This document shows, piece after piece, positions 1-9,479 of a DNA stretch of 23,962 bases (positions are counted from its first letter, which is position 1; every line of letters begins with the position of its first letter). This DNA comes from Apostichopus parvimensis (Eukaryota > Echinodermata > Holothuroidea > Aspidochirotida > Stichopodidae). The notes beneath the pieces are model-generated. The model ran no database searches, had not been told where the DNA came from, and worked only from the letters and a program-made list of their open reading frames with translations. Both the position numbers and the translations under genes were made by a program. Location of the stretch: positions 18,382 through 42,343 of the forward strand of contig KN888447.1 of NCBI GenBank assembly GCA_000934455.1. The letters run 5' to 3'.

Positions 1-18
1 TGTATTTCTTTTCTACAG

Positions 19-190
19 GCAGTGTGTATGTTCATTGGAGAAAGCTCCTGCCTACTGGTCTTTAAGCTCATCATCTTGTACAAGACGTGTACTCGTAAAC
101 CAATTGACATTGGAGATCAAAAGTTCAGCCCTTTGGTGATGTTAGCTCCTGCAATGTGTGATATGTGTGCTACGTCTCTTATGTACATGG
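19..190 (+). CDS. SLC35F6: SLC35F6 coding exon a (first in window)
   Basis: The exon follows a pyrimidine-rich acceptor (TTTCTTTTCTACAG) and ends at ATGG before GTAAGT. It gives 57 codons plus one base. It starts AVCMFIGE, aligned to AVGMFLGE of the human protein, and ends in a transmembrane stretch with CDMCATSLMYM. The neighbouring human residue just upstream is a Gln, which would lie in the missing exon. Confidence 0.93.
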
Positions 191-3100
191 GTAAGTCATC
201 AATTAAGAAAGTTTTAAAACAAAGAGCTTTAAGTGTATACACCCTGTACAGTGAAATCAACAGGTTAGTTCAAGTATTTCTTCCTACCTTATTGTAATTA
301 AGGGGCTTATTGTGGTAATTATTTTGACACCTGTGTGAAAGGATGCAAGATTATAGTTCGACTATTTGCGGATAGATTATATGTGACCTTATAAGCTCTT
401 GGTTATATCTTTCATTTAAACTTGCTTTCCAATAAACTTACCACAAAATGTGGATTAAGAATTTTAAATGCAAATTGTTTGTCAACCAAATCTTTTGTCT
501 TAAATCATGATTGTGATACTTTTTGCACTCTTTCACAAATTAGTAACAAGATGGTAATCCACAGAGTTGCATATCTCATTGAAAACACCACTTATGAACA
601 CTTGATTATGGCTTCATAATGCCATTGTACAGTAGCTATATATTTTGATAATGTCATTAACTTGTGAAGGTTTGTATGTCAAATTTGCAACATTTGTTGT
701 TGTTGTCATAGCAAACAGTCTCTTTTTGCTTCATTTGCACTTTGGCACTCATGACCTCTCATTCTGAATGTTGTAAAGGTCAAGGCCCTATCATGGGTCA
801 CCTTACTCCAAACTCTCAAGAATATTGGTTGAGTGGTTTATATATGAAAGCAGACCTCAGTTACCATGGTAATCACATTTTGGTAGAACTTGCAATACCC
901 ATTACACCTGTAAAGGTTGCAGGTCAATTCAGTGTTCACCATTTGAGTTATAATTTTCAATTTTTCCATAATTTGATATATGACCTACCAGTGATAAGTC
1001 TGCAAGATACAAATTCCTATCATAGGGCACCTCACTACCAAGTTTGAAGAAATAGGTCAAGCCATTTAGGAGAAACTTTTCATGCAAATCTGCATGCATG
1101 TTGTACCTCAGTTACAATCTTAGCCACACATTTGTTGTTATTTTCTTTCAAACAGTTGAACTGTAGCTGGAAAACATGTAGTAGATCAGGACTGTACAGA
1201 ATGTATATGAGATACTTGCATCAGATGACAGGATTCACTGTTCCTTAGCAACACACTTTCCTTGCCATATATATGCATGATACCAGTGACTGCCATAGTA
1301 ATTGTATGGCTGTAGATAGTCACATGGTGGCTGGGTTCCATGCTAATCTATCCTATTCTGACACGGATGAAGTAATTATCAACCATCATTATGATTCAGA
1401 CCTAAGCAATCATATCAACTTCATTGTAAATTCCCATTAGAGTAGCAATGTTCTGTAAACTAAACTCCTATCACTTTTAGCTGGGAAAGGGTTAAAGTCT
1501 CAGTACGTGTTTGCCAAATTTAATCTTCAACCTTTCCTGATAACTGTACTAATAGTTCAGTGAAAATGAAACCGTTCTATGCAATTTTCATATCGATATT
1601 CATTATCTTTATTAAGTTATATGTCGTTAAAAAGTTTGAGCTGAATAAAATTCGCCAGATTTATTAACGAGTCAGTTGATTGAAGTTTGATTCTACAAAC
1701 TTCAATCAAAATTTTCAAGCCCTGCTAAACAGATCATGCGCCAATCAAATCTCTCGTTTTTGTTTACGACTGCTAGAGCCTAGGCTTACTTTTACTTTCG
1801 TGGCTAGCAGTGTTTCCTCTAAGAAATTTCCCATTGAGTCAAAATGGCTAATATCTGAATATTTGACTCACCAACCGTCCTGGGGGAGGGGTCTAAGTGG
1901 AGGGGTAAATTCCAGGCAAATTATTTTATTGAACCAAAAACACAATCCTTCAATGTTTCGTGACTCTTCACGATGTACGTACAAGAAAATTTTTGGTTTT
2001 ACAAACCCCCCAGATGGCCGGAAACGGCCCTTCCCGAGTGTTCATTCTGGTTCCCTGGCCTCTTGGTAACTTGATACACCTCATTCAATATCACTTTTAA
2101 ACCCAACAAACAAACAAGTTAAAATAGTACGTAATTCAATACTACATAATGTATTTAAAATAAGCAAGGTACATGTACAGAGTAAGCCAGTAACAACAGG
2201 CAACAAAGTGCTGCAGCTCTATAAAGTCTGTTAATCAACGATCGGCTTATTTGACTGTGGAATGTTTCTCAACTGAAATATTATCTGCATAAACAGGTTC
2301 TTAACTAGATGTTAAAAACTGACAAGATCGGATCCTAGTCTTTTTCAGCGGGTAGAGTGTTGATTGAAACGGCACGCGATAAAAATGACAGCCAAAATGA
2401 CAGCTTAGATGACAGAAGAATAGGTCACCTAATTAATCCATATTCTTGCTACGTTCATTTCAATAGGTTTTCCTGTCTAGACTCTAAAACTCGTCCAGCA
2501 AGCTTATGGATTTGAATTATGAGTGTTTTAAAAAAAAAGATAACTTGGCCAAAAAAGTGTAGGCCCGGGCCTGCAGTGCTACATACTGGCTACGCCCCTG
2601 TGTACTAAACATCGGCCAATCCAATGTCTGCTTTTTAAATTAAGGCATGGAACCATGAGCTTTATTTAAACGATGATTGCTAAATAATAATAATAAATTA
2701 GTTCGTTGCACATTACGCTTTATTTTTGCAAGCTAAATTTGGCTCAAATAGGTCCACTTTGCAATGCAGGGTAGGAATTAAGATTTGGCTTTGGGGGGCT
2801 ATTTTGGAAAATGAAAAGTTAAAAACGCTGCCATTAATATATTTACGAGGGCTTTTTTTCAGGTTTATGGGGGCGCTTTTCCAAAGTTCAATATGCTGTT
2901 TACGGAAAAGTTTGTAAGCATTCATCAGCACAATTACCCTCTTCCTAGTTAGCTGCCACCGTATAGCAAATTCATTGAAAGTTTAATTGCCAAAATTTGC
3001 GATCGTTTAGCAAATAACGTCAATCCGCCGAATATATGACGAAAAACCAATAACCCATCAACTGAAATCAGGTTTACTTCCACAGAAGGTGCCCTTTCCT

Positions 3101-6100
3101 TTAATCATGTATTTTTTCGTGTGTGGATAAAATCACTCACCACCAAATATGAAACCATTATACCACTGAAAAGTAATCGAAGTTAAAATCTTCAATCCAT
3201 CGCCACAGCAACGGTGTACGTAAAATACAACATTCCCTCTTTAAGACATACAGTAGCACATACCTTCCAAACAACTGCCGATTACCAGCAAAATGAAAGT
3301 TGTTAACAAAGCTACGGATTTTTTTGTTTGTTTTTGCAAACCGATTGTTAGGCTACATTTCCCATTGACTTAGTGTGGTTGTTAGGCTAACATGTGGTCG
3401 AAGGTTGCAGTATTTCATGGATATTTTAGTTCTAGCTAACTGCGTCACAATTTCAGCGAATAAACAGATGGCTAGGCTAGATTTTCCCGTTGACTACGTG
3501 TGGTGTACGGCTACCATGCGCGCGACAATAGCAGCAAGGAAAGTATGTAAACAAAGCTACGCAAAGTATTGTTATTATTATTTTTTTGCAAACCGATTTG
3601 TTAGGCTACATTTCCCATTGACTAAGTGTGATTGTTAGCAGTAGCGGAGCGTCCATACAGTCAGGGGGGGCGGATGCCCCCCCTGACGGACTCAAATGGA
3701 CTGCTGGCGCCCTTTTCAGCTTTTTACCACTTTTTACTTATTTGCGATTATTGACTTTTTTATTGCGCTCTCATCTACCTATTGACATTTGTCACATTTT
3801 GTTGGTGTAATTTTCTGACAAAGTGGCGATAACACCTATTTATTCTTCGTTTATCTGCAAATTAGCAAGGCCCGGAAAGGGTCATTTCCGGCGATCTAGA
3901 GTGTATCCTTACTCAAAAAATTTCTGTACGCTCCGCGCCAACCAATGGTAGCGCTCCGCTTAGATAGTGTCGAAAGCGCCCCTACAGACCATTCTCGCCC
4001 CCCCCCCCTGACCAATACCCCTAGCTCCGCCACTGATTGTTAGGCTAATATGTAGTTGAAGATTGCAGGTTTTTTTGGATTATTTTATTTTTTATTTGCG
4101 ACACAACTTGAGCGAATAAACAGATGGCTAGGTTAGAGTTCCATGTTGACTTAGTGAGAAGTTAGGCTACCATATGATCGGAGATTTGTGGGGATTTTAG
4201 GTTATTGTCGCTGGTACTGAAATTGCTTAGTGGAAGCCGTAATTTGCCAGTGACTGTGCGGAAGTTCCCGGTGATTGTGCGCGACCCTCCCGCACTGCTT
4301 CAAATTTGATGCAGGATTGTGAGAACTGTTTGTGCGATTCGCGCTGCTACTGCAAACCCTAGCTAAAGCAAAAGCATGTCACAATTAAATTTACACAGAC
4401 ACCTGATATTACGAGGGCGAATTTCTTATATATCTCTTTCCTTTTTCGCCCTCGCAATTGTGCTTTCGGAGGGCTTTTTTAGCACTTGCTAGGGCGAATC
4501 GCCCGTCGTCCCGGCTTATTTCTGACCCTGTTGCAATGTAATGTAAGGAAGGCTATACAGATATTGTATTTAGTACGCTGGTAGTGCGAACCACCGTAGT
4601 GTAGGCAATGCATCAGTGCACGTTACGTTATATGATTTAGCTTTACAACCATCGAGCTAAATCTGCGTGACTGTATAGAAAAACATATAGCTACGGTAAA
4701 GTTGACGATCGCTAATTTAACATTTCTGACGATAAATTGGAAACAATTTACAGTAATAATTTCTTCACTTCAAGTTGAAGTTCTGAACACCATGCCGTTT
4801 GGAACTTTTTTTTTTTCTATTCACACTGGATAAAATTCAGGAGAAAATGAAACCCTCTTTTTTTTATCTCTCTCTCTGAACGCCAGTGCGTCAAATCGGC
4901 AAACTATTGCGTCAAAATCGCGTCATAGCGGCTTAGCGGAAACACTGGTGGCTAGCCTATCTTTGGTCCCTGTTCTTGTTTCTTTCTCTCGGTCTTACCG
5001 ATGTAGCTTGGGTAATTGTGTCATTTCCTTCCATTGCAATGAATAAACAGGTGTTTTCAGACGTTTCCCCTTGGAATTGTAAAATGTGGATGATACAAGT
5101 ATAGGACTGTGTTAAAATCTTGATCGGGCCCCACGTGTAGACTAATTTGTTTACATTTGTGCAATGAAAATGCTGACATGGGCGGTCGCAGTGATTTTAT
5201 GGTAAATCGTTCGTGCCATACGGGCAACAGAAAAAAAAAATCTTTCTCTCATTGTGACAGCTTTTCTCCATTTAACACACCTGGTCAGAGTGCATTTAGA
5301 ATTTAAGGAACATTGAATCTACTTGGGAAGTTTTTTTTCCGATGTGATTTTCAAGGCCTCCCCAAATTCCAAAATCCATTGCCAATTCATCACTCAGTGC
5401 AGAAAGATGTTTTCCAAAGCATTGACATTAATCAATGAACTTTTTGTTTGTGGTCACAAAGAATCCCAGCTTGTCTTTAGAAGTTGTTTCTACAAGGAAA
5501 GACCAAGCAAGTCAAATTGAAATTATTCAGCAACTTTTTATAAATTTGAGAATATTCCTGCGATGACATATCAATTCAGAGGATACTTGTAATCCGGACA
5601 CAGTACGAGATCCAGGGTCTGTCCATGGAAATCGGGAACATCTGGCCGCCTAATATTAATTTTTACCTTGGTTAGCTCTACCCCCTTCGCCCCTTTTACA
5701 CATACTGGCCCCATTGCTTTGGTGTTCAGGCTTCATGTGCTTTGGTGTCAGGGGTTTATATTAAACTTTCTCATTGCAGTATACCTTGGTTATAGGACTT
5801 TTAAATTGTTTTTTTTTTATGGAAAAACCATTGTTTTATCTGTTCTTTTTGTATCTTCCTGCAGGGTTAAACCTTACATTTGCATCGACTTTCCAAATGC
5901 TACGGGGTGCAGTAGTGATCTTCACAGGACTGTTGTCAGTGGCTTTCCTGAATCGTCGGTTACATGTGTACCAATGGTGGGGGATATTTTTAGTATTTTT
6001 GGGACTAATCGTGGTTGGACTAGCAGACGTGATTGCTCCTCCTGACGACCAGCAAGCACAAAACATCAATAACATTATCACAGGTAAGGAAGAAAGGAAC

Positions 6101-8616
6101 GTATGTGTTGCTGTATTATTGTACAAATCTGTGACTTAATGAAAAATTATCAAATGAAGAAAGTAGAGTCTGTCTCTATTCATGGACAAATATGATCCAG
6201 TTGCCATAGCAATCAGATAACTGAGTGGCATATTTCAAAGACAAGTCACAAAACCTCATTGTCTGGTTTCTGCATTCTCTATCACTTAGCCTAGTGACCT
6301 TATATCGGTACATTGAAAATTCTTAGAAAACTGTTAAGATTTAATGTCCAGCGATGTAAATCAAAGACTATTAAGTTGTCGATTTGACCACGATTTTACT
6401 GACAAATAACCTTACTTGTTAGTGCTTATAATGTTGCACATTGCAAAGCTTTTGCTACTGATAAATTTATTATCAACTTATCATGAAAACTTTGCTACCT
6501 TTTGATAATTTTAGATCCCAGTTGAACTGTATATTATGATCAGGTACTACAAACTCCTCTTTGCTCTTCACACAATTTATGACACAGACAGACAATGTAT
6601 TCTGATGTTTTGCAGACAGAATTTGTATCAACATTCTTGAGAGAAACGTTTTCTTTTCCTTTATTCTTAGGTGATCTGCTCATCATAATGGCACAGATTA
6701 TTACTGCATCTCAGATGGTCATTGAAGAGAAATTCCTCTCTAAGTACAATGTGCAGCCTCTTCAAGCTGTTGGTTGGGAAGGTAATTTTGTCACTCAGCT
6801 GTATCAATCGTTATTACCTGAATATAAACTGGTGTAAAACGTATAAATGGTTCAAATCGTTCAAAGAAACCAATTTGATTGAAAGAAACTTGAAGATAAC
6901 AAGCTTTTGGCATAAGAACAATGTATTATACAATCACTATCAGGGGTTGGTGTCTACAAGTGAGTATTAGAAATACCTAGAGCTGTAGAACTTTAACTCA
7001 GTTGTTCTATTTATCAGGTTAGTGAATAAGATATTATATTGCAAGGAGTTTCTGGGTTGAAAAGTGAAACACCACATATCTAGAGTAAGTTAACAGACAT
7101 GCAGACAAACCCTGCTTTGGAAATGTGTACTTTCGGGAGAGGGTGAGAGTATAAGTCAACTGCAGACTAATGTCATAAAAATGGTCGGCACAGTGATTGT
7201 ATAGGAAAGGTAACCAAACATATAGCCTTATGTACAGTAATGATATTTGTTTGCAAACTTGTTAACAGGAAAGAGATAATAATAACTTTACCTTTTGGGC
7301 CCCCGAACAAAAACTAAAGCATCATAATATTTTCATAATCATGTAGTATTTTCATCATCAGTAGTAACATATGCATCATCATAATATAATTTGATTTATA
7401 ACAAGTAGTAATATACTACAAGTATTAACATATGCATGTGTTTATAACAAGTAGTAATATACTACCAGTAGTAACATATGCATGTGTTTATAACAAGTAG
7501 TAACATACTACCAGTAGTAACATATGCATGTGTTTATAACAAGTAGTAACATACTACAAGTAGTAACATATGCATGTGTTTATAACAAGTAGTAACATAC
7601 TACAGGTAGTAACATATGCATGTGTTTATAACAAGTAGTAACATACTACCAGTAGTAACATATGCATGTGTTTATAACAAGTAGTAATATACTACAGGTT
7701 GTAACATATGCATGTGTTTATAACAAGTAGTAATATACTACAAGTAGTAACATATGCATGTGTTTATAACAAGTAGTAATATACTACAAGTAGTAACATA
7801 TGCATGTGTTTATAACAAGTAGTAATATACTACCAGTAGTAACATATGCATGTGTTTATAACAAGTAGTAATATACTACAAGTTGTAACATATATATACA
7901 TGTGTTTATGTTTTTTTTATGCTAAAGATCTGACAGTCATCAACCTGTTTGTCATTGTCGCATTCAATAACTTGGTCTGCAGTGATTGGCGAGCATCATA
8001 GAAACATACTCATGTAATAACTAGTCTATTCATAAGTGTACCAACATCATTATTTGAGTACCTTGCAGTGTGATATTGGTATTAAACTGGATCTTTTTTC
8101 TTTCATTGTCTTCACTCTGTTCCAGGTGTCTTTGGATTTACAGTCCTGTCTATTTTGTTGGTTCCATTCTACTTCATACAGCTGAGGGCCATAAGAGTCG
8201 GAGTGCCTGATTACAGACTGGAGGATGCTATAGATGCTCTGTTTCAACTACGTAATAATAGTATAATACTTGTTGCTACCATAGGTACCATTCTTAGTAT
8301 AGCTTTCTTTAACTTTGCTGGGATCAGTGTCACCAAGGAGATGAGTGCCACCACCAGGATGGTGTTAGATAGTCTACGTACCGTGGTGATTTGGGCTGTA
8401 AGTCTCGCAGCCGGATGGGAGGAGTTCAATCCTGTCCAACTATTGGGCTTTGTCGTTCTTTTGCTCGGTACTTTTGTTTACAATGATGTCTTCTTCCCAC
8501 CGATGTACAGAAAGTATGTCAAAGGTGAGACTCCCGAGGAAAGACCTCTTCTCTCACCAGGATCCCAGGAGGCTGTTATTAACTATGAAGATTCGGGTAA
8601 ATCTATCAATACATAA
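19..8616 (+). CDS. SLC35F6: SLC35F6-like drug/metabolite-superfamily membrane protein, 3' four coding exons (gene span; 5' end outside window)
   Basis: Coding segments are 19-190, 5865-6083, 6671-6781 and 8126-8616, joined in one frame to give 330 residues plus stop. Human SLC35F6 has about 371 residues, with about 50 upstream of the point where this window begins, so one or more 5' exons are missing. Every junction is AG/GT and all three internal junctions are phase 1. Seen in order: MFIGESSCLLVF, LAPAMCDMCATSLMYM, FQMLRGAVVIFTGLLSVAF, GDLLIIMAQIITASQMVIEEKF, FFNFAGISVTKE and LDSLRTVVIWAVSL. These match human SLC35F6 almost block for block. About eight hydrophobic stretches are visible, as expected of a DMT-fold protein with paired EamA-like repeats. 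Known for the family: a lysosomal and mitochondrial membrane protein (also called ANT2-binding protein) whose transported substrate is not firmly established. The C-terminal tail contains EERPLL, an acidic dileucine signal of the kind used for lysosomal sorting. Identity is very likely; substrate is not predicted. Confidence 0.93.
191..749. other. SLC35F6 intron, unannotated part
   Basis: This is the 5' portion of a 5,674-base intron with a consensus GTAAGT donor. No conserved coding frame, RNA gene or recognisable transposon terminus is visible. Confidence 0.6.
750..1080 (-). repeat. Dispersed repeat fragment, inverted relative to a copy near 10889
   Basis: Read on the - strand, 1037-1072 contains CTCCTAAATGGCTTGACC followed by TTTCTTCAAACTTGGTAG. 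The same pattern is on the + strand at 10889-10925 (CTCCTAAACGGCTGGGC and TTTCTTCAAACTTGGTGG), and both continue with AGGT. The outer limits given are approximate. The element class is not recognised; the core resembles strings common in non-LTR or Helitron-type repeats. Confidence 0.45.
1081..1675. other. Intron sequence without recognised content
   Basis: Ordinary AT-rich intron sequence of SLC35F6. No coding, RNA or repeat signal was supported. Confidence 0.5.
1676..1709. repeat. Perfect 14-bp inverted repeat (hairpin)
   Basis: TTGATTGAAGTTTG is followed, after a 6-base loop (ATTCTA), by its exact complement CAAACTTCAATCAA. It lies about 90 bases upstream of the outer hAT-like element and is not part of it. 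Function unknown. Confidence 0.8.
2575..2598. mobile_element. Solo hAT-like terminus inside the outer element
   Basis: The segment ends in CTGGCTACGCCCCTG, whose complement CAGGGGCGTAGCCAG has the form of a hAT terminal repeat. No partner terminus or matching 8-bp duplication was found between 1808 and this point. It is probably a relic end whose other half was lost. Confidence 0.5.
3300..4185 (+). repeat. Dimeric tandem repeat (about 125-bp monomers in 250-bp pairs), interrupted by a MITE
   Basis: A module of the form TTTCCCATTGACTTAGTG, then GTTAGGCTAACATG, recurs near 3358, 3482, 3611 and 4138. Spacing is about 122-129 bases once the nested MITE is subtracted. Alternate monomers share their linkers: GCAAACCGATTGTTAGG precedes the first and third, and GCGAATAAACAGATGGCTAGG precedes the second and fourth. 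The array is therefore two copies of a two-monomer unit. The third monomer is split by the element at 3639-4035. Confidence 0.75.
3639..4035. mobile_element. Third-level hAT-like MITE (397 bp)
   Basis: The ends are CAGTAGCGGAGC on the left and CAGTGGCGGAGC on the right read inward (11 of 12), each followed within about 20 bases by GTCAGGGGG. Both flanks carry ATTGTTAG (3631-3638 and 4036-4043), a perfect 8-bp target duplication. The uninterrupted target can be read in the neighbouring repeat monomer at about 3375-3395, which confirms the insertion. A perfect 12-bp hairpin (GTCA, seven G, C, then GGAT loop) lies at 3660-3687. It has no coding capacity. Confidence 0.9.
4956..5864. other. SLC35F6 intron, 3' part
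   Basis: Between the outer transposon and the next exon only ordinary intron sequence is seen, ending in a pyrimidine-rich tract and TTCCTGCAG. A T-rich and CT-rich stretch lies just before this region (about 4807-4878), inside the element end. Confidence 0.5.
5865..6083 (+). CDS. SLC35F6: SLC35F6 coding exon b
   Basis: The exon is entered through TTCCTGCAG and left at CACAG before GTAAGG, with a phase-1 codon at each end. It encodes 72 codons from GLNLTFAS through FQMLRGAVVIFTGLLSVAF and a second membrane stretch WGIFLVFLGLIVVGLADV, then a hydrophilic loop (PPDDQQAQNINN). The human segment NMTSASSFQMLRGAVIIFTG aligns without gaps. Confidence 0.94.
6084..6670. other. SLC35F6 intron (587 bases)
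   Basis: It has a GTAAGG donor and TTTATTCTTAG acceptor, with no recognised content between them. Confidence 0.7.
6671..6781 (+). CDS. SLC35F6: SLC35F6 coding exon c
   Basis: This is a 111-base exon of 36 full codons: DLLIIMAQIITASQMV, then IEEKFLSKYNVQPLQAVGWE. Human SLC35F6 has DLLIIMAQIIVAIQMV and LEEKFVYKHNVHPLRAVGTE at the same place. The EEKF stretch follows the membrane helix and is the best-conserved part of the family. Donor is GTAATT. Confidence 0.94.
6782..7390. other. SLC35F6 last intron, part before the minisatellite
   Basis: AT-rich intron without gene signals. From about 7319 it becomes a CATCATAAT-rich prelude that grades into the tandem array. Confidence 0.5.
7394..7910. 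repeat. 46-bp minisatellite, about 11 copies
   Basis: Each unit reads TTATAACAAGTAGTAA, then a variable Y-A-TACTAC block, then a variable two-base linker, then GTAGTAACATATGCATGTG. Eleven copies of the CATATGCATGTG anchor can be counted, the last degenerate. The GTAGTA and TACTAC hexamers are complementary, so every unit can fold on itself. The loop is ACA in copies 3-6 and ATA in the rest, so the array contains homogenised blocks. There are no unique spacers, so it is not CRISPR-like. Confidence 0.92.
7911..8125. other. End of last SLC35F6 intron
   Basis: This sequence links the minisatellite to the final exon and ends in a strong pyrimidine tract with TCTGTTCCAG. Confidence 0.6.
8126..8616 (+). 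CDS. SLC35F6: SLC35F6 terminal coding exon d
   Basis: The exon adds 162 residues and the TAA stop. It begins VFGFTVLSILLVPFYFIQ, continues through DYRLEDAIDALFQL, SIAFFNFAGISVTKE and TTRMVLDSLRTVVIWAV, and ends with LLGFVVLLLGTFVYNDVFF and a hydrophilic tail. Human SLC35F6 has near-identical FFNFAGISVTKELSATTRMV. The tail contains EERPLL; the human tail has EQERLL at the same place, so the acidic dileucine signal appears conserved. Confidence 0.95.
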
Positions 8617-8940
8617 ACTCATTTTAGTACTTCTTACATCAATTTTTTGTCCTTCTCTTGTCTTTTCATTTATTTTTAGGTTTGCAGGAAAGTGTGATTC
8701 CACAGAAAAAAGTGTAAGGGGCTGTGATATTTCTCTTTTTTTTTTGATAGAATTTTAATGGGAAAATAAAGGATATTTTTAATTAAGTAGTATTGTCAAT
8801 CAGCCAGTCAGCTTGTTATGGAATTAATTGTTTAAACAGCATTGTCAAAGCTTTGATAGTAATTATGTTACATAGATTATTCCTTAACTATGCAATTTGT
8901 CTAAGTTGAAGTACTTAAAGGACTGAAATAAATCATTGGG
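8617..8940 (+). other. Probable SLC35F6 3' UTR with two poly(A) signals
   Basis: AATAAA occurs at 8765-8770 (about 150 bases past the stop) and at 8927-8932. Either would give a normal 3' UTR. The 123-codon open frame starting at 8940 is judged non-coding. Confidence 0.6.
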
Positions 8941-9479
8941 TGGATGCCATTGCTTTCAGTAGACTTTCAATTACACCACTGTTTGTTTTTGTCTTTGTTA
9001 CTTTTGTTTTCGTTAATGTTCTACTAATTTTAACTGCCAACAAGTTTTACCGTCAGTTTTCATGTTGTAACAAATGCAAACCATCTTACATGTATCTTCC
9101 TTTTATCAAATCTTGTGTTAAGATACAGTATGTCATTTGGAACCAATTATTAATTTACAACTGTGATTCAATCTGTAAATGTAATGGCACTCTGGATTCC
9201 AGCAAGTTCTCATACTTTCCTTATTCAGTTTTTGGTTACGATGTTGAAGGCTCAGTAACCTTTGCTATCAGCCTGCCGTGTATGTGTGTGGATGTGACGG
9301 TTAGCTTGTAAGCACTATATCTCAACAACAACAAGTTGAGTCAATGTCATGCTTGGTAGGTAGATGCCCCATAATGTGCAAAAGTGCCCTATTTTTGTGG
9401 ATCCATCTCATGAATATTAATAAGTGGGGCGGGCCTTAACATACTTTACTTGGTATGCTGGTGTAAGTACATAGTACAT
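8941..9479. other. Intergenic sequence, no gene recognised
   Basis: The stretch is T-rich and includes a fortuitous open frame (8940-9311) with no recognisable domain. It ends as the sequence changes to GGGCCC-rich repeat. Confidence 0.45.

Larger units (their letters stand above)
2767..4530. mobile_element. Second-level hAT-like transposon (1,764 bp) nested in the outer element
   Basis: The left end is CAGGGTAGGAATTAAG and the right end, read inward, is CAGGGTCAGAAATAAG (13 of 16 match). Both sides carry the identical 8-bp duplication TTGCAATG, at 2759-2766 and 4531-4538. The right subterminal region has hairpins: CGAGGGCGAA at 4412-4421 against its complement at 4445-4454, and GGGCGA/TCGCCC near 4494-4506. 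No transposase frame is present. The interior carries a dimeric tandem repeat and a further MITE. Confidence 0.87.
1808..4947. mobile_element. Outer hAT-like non-autonomous transposon (3,140 bp including nested insertions)
   Basis: The left end is CAGTGTTTCCTCTAAG and the right end, read inward, is CAGTGTTTCCGCTAAG: 15 of 16 bases match. The 8 bases on both sides are identical, GTGGCTAG at 1800-1807 and 4948-4955, which is the target-duplication length of the hAT superfamily. After subtracting the nested 1,764-bp element and its 8-bp duplication about 1.37 kb remains. That remainder has no transposase-sized reading frame, so the element is non-autonomous. A G-rich subterminal block (TGGGGGAGGGGTCTAAG) starts 72 bases from the left tip, as in the element at 19908. 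Confidence 0.87.

Noticed and set aside
1680..2069. 129-codon open frame on the + strand
   Set aside because: It crosses the left boundary of the outer hAT-like element, so it cannot be one gene; no conserved motif.
1545..2606. TGTACTAA at 1545-1552 and 2599-2606 as a target duplication for the orphan CAGGGGCG terminus
   Set aside because: The sequence after the first copy does not resemble the terminus, and the interval would cross the left end of the outer element.
5668..6045. 125-codon open frame overlapping SLC35F6 exon b
   Set aside because: It is an alternative-frame shadow of the real exon, which is fixed by protein similarity and splice phase.
6850..6870. GGTTCAAATC, like a tRNA or SINE B box
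   Set aside because: No A box or cloverleaf can be found upstream at the right spacing.
7394..7910. CRISPR-like array
   Set aside because: Units are contiguous 46-bp tandem copies with no unique spacers, and the DNA is a eukaryotic intron.
8940..9311. 123-codon open frame after SLC35F6
   Set aside because: It has no recognisable domain, lies past two poly(A) signals, and its T-rich composition alone explains the hydrophobic translation.
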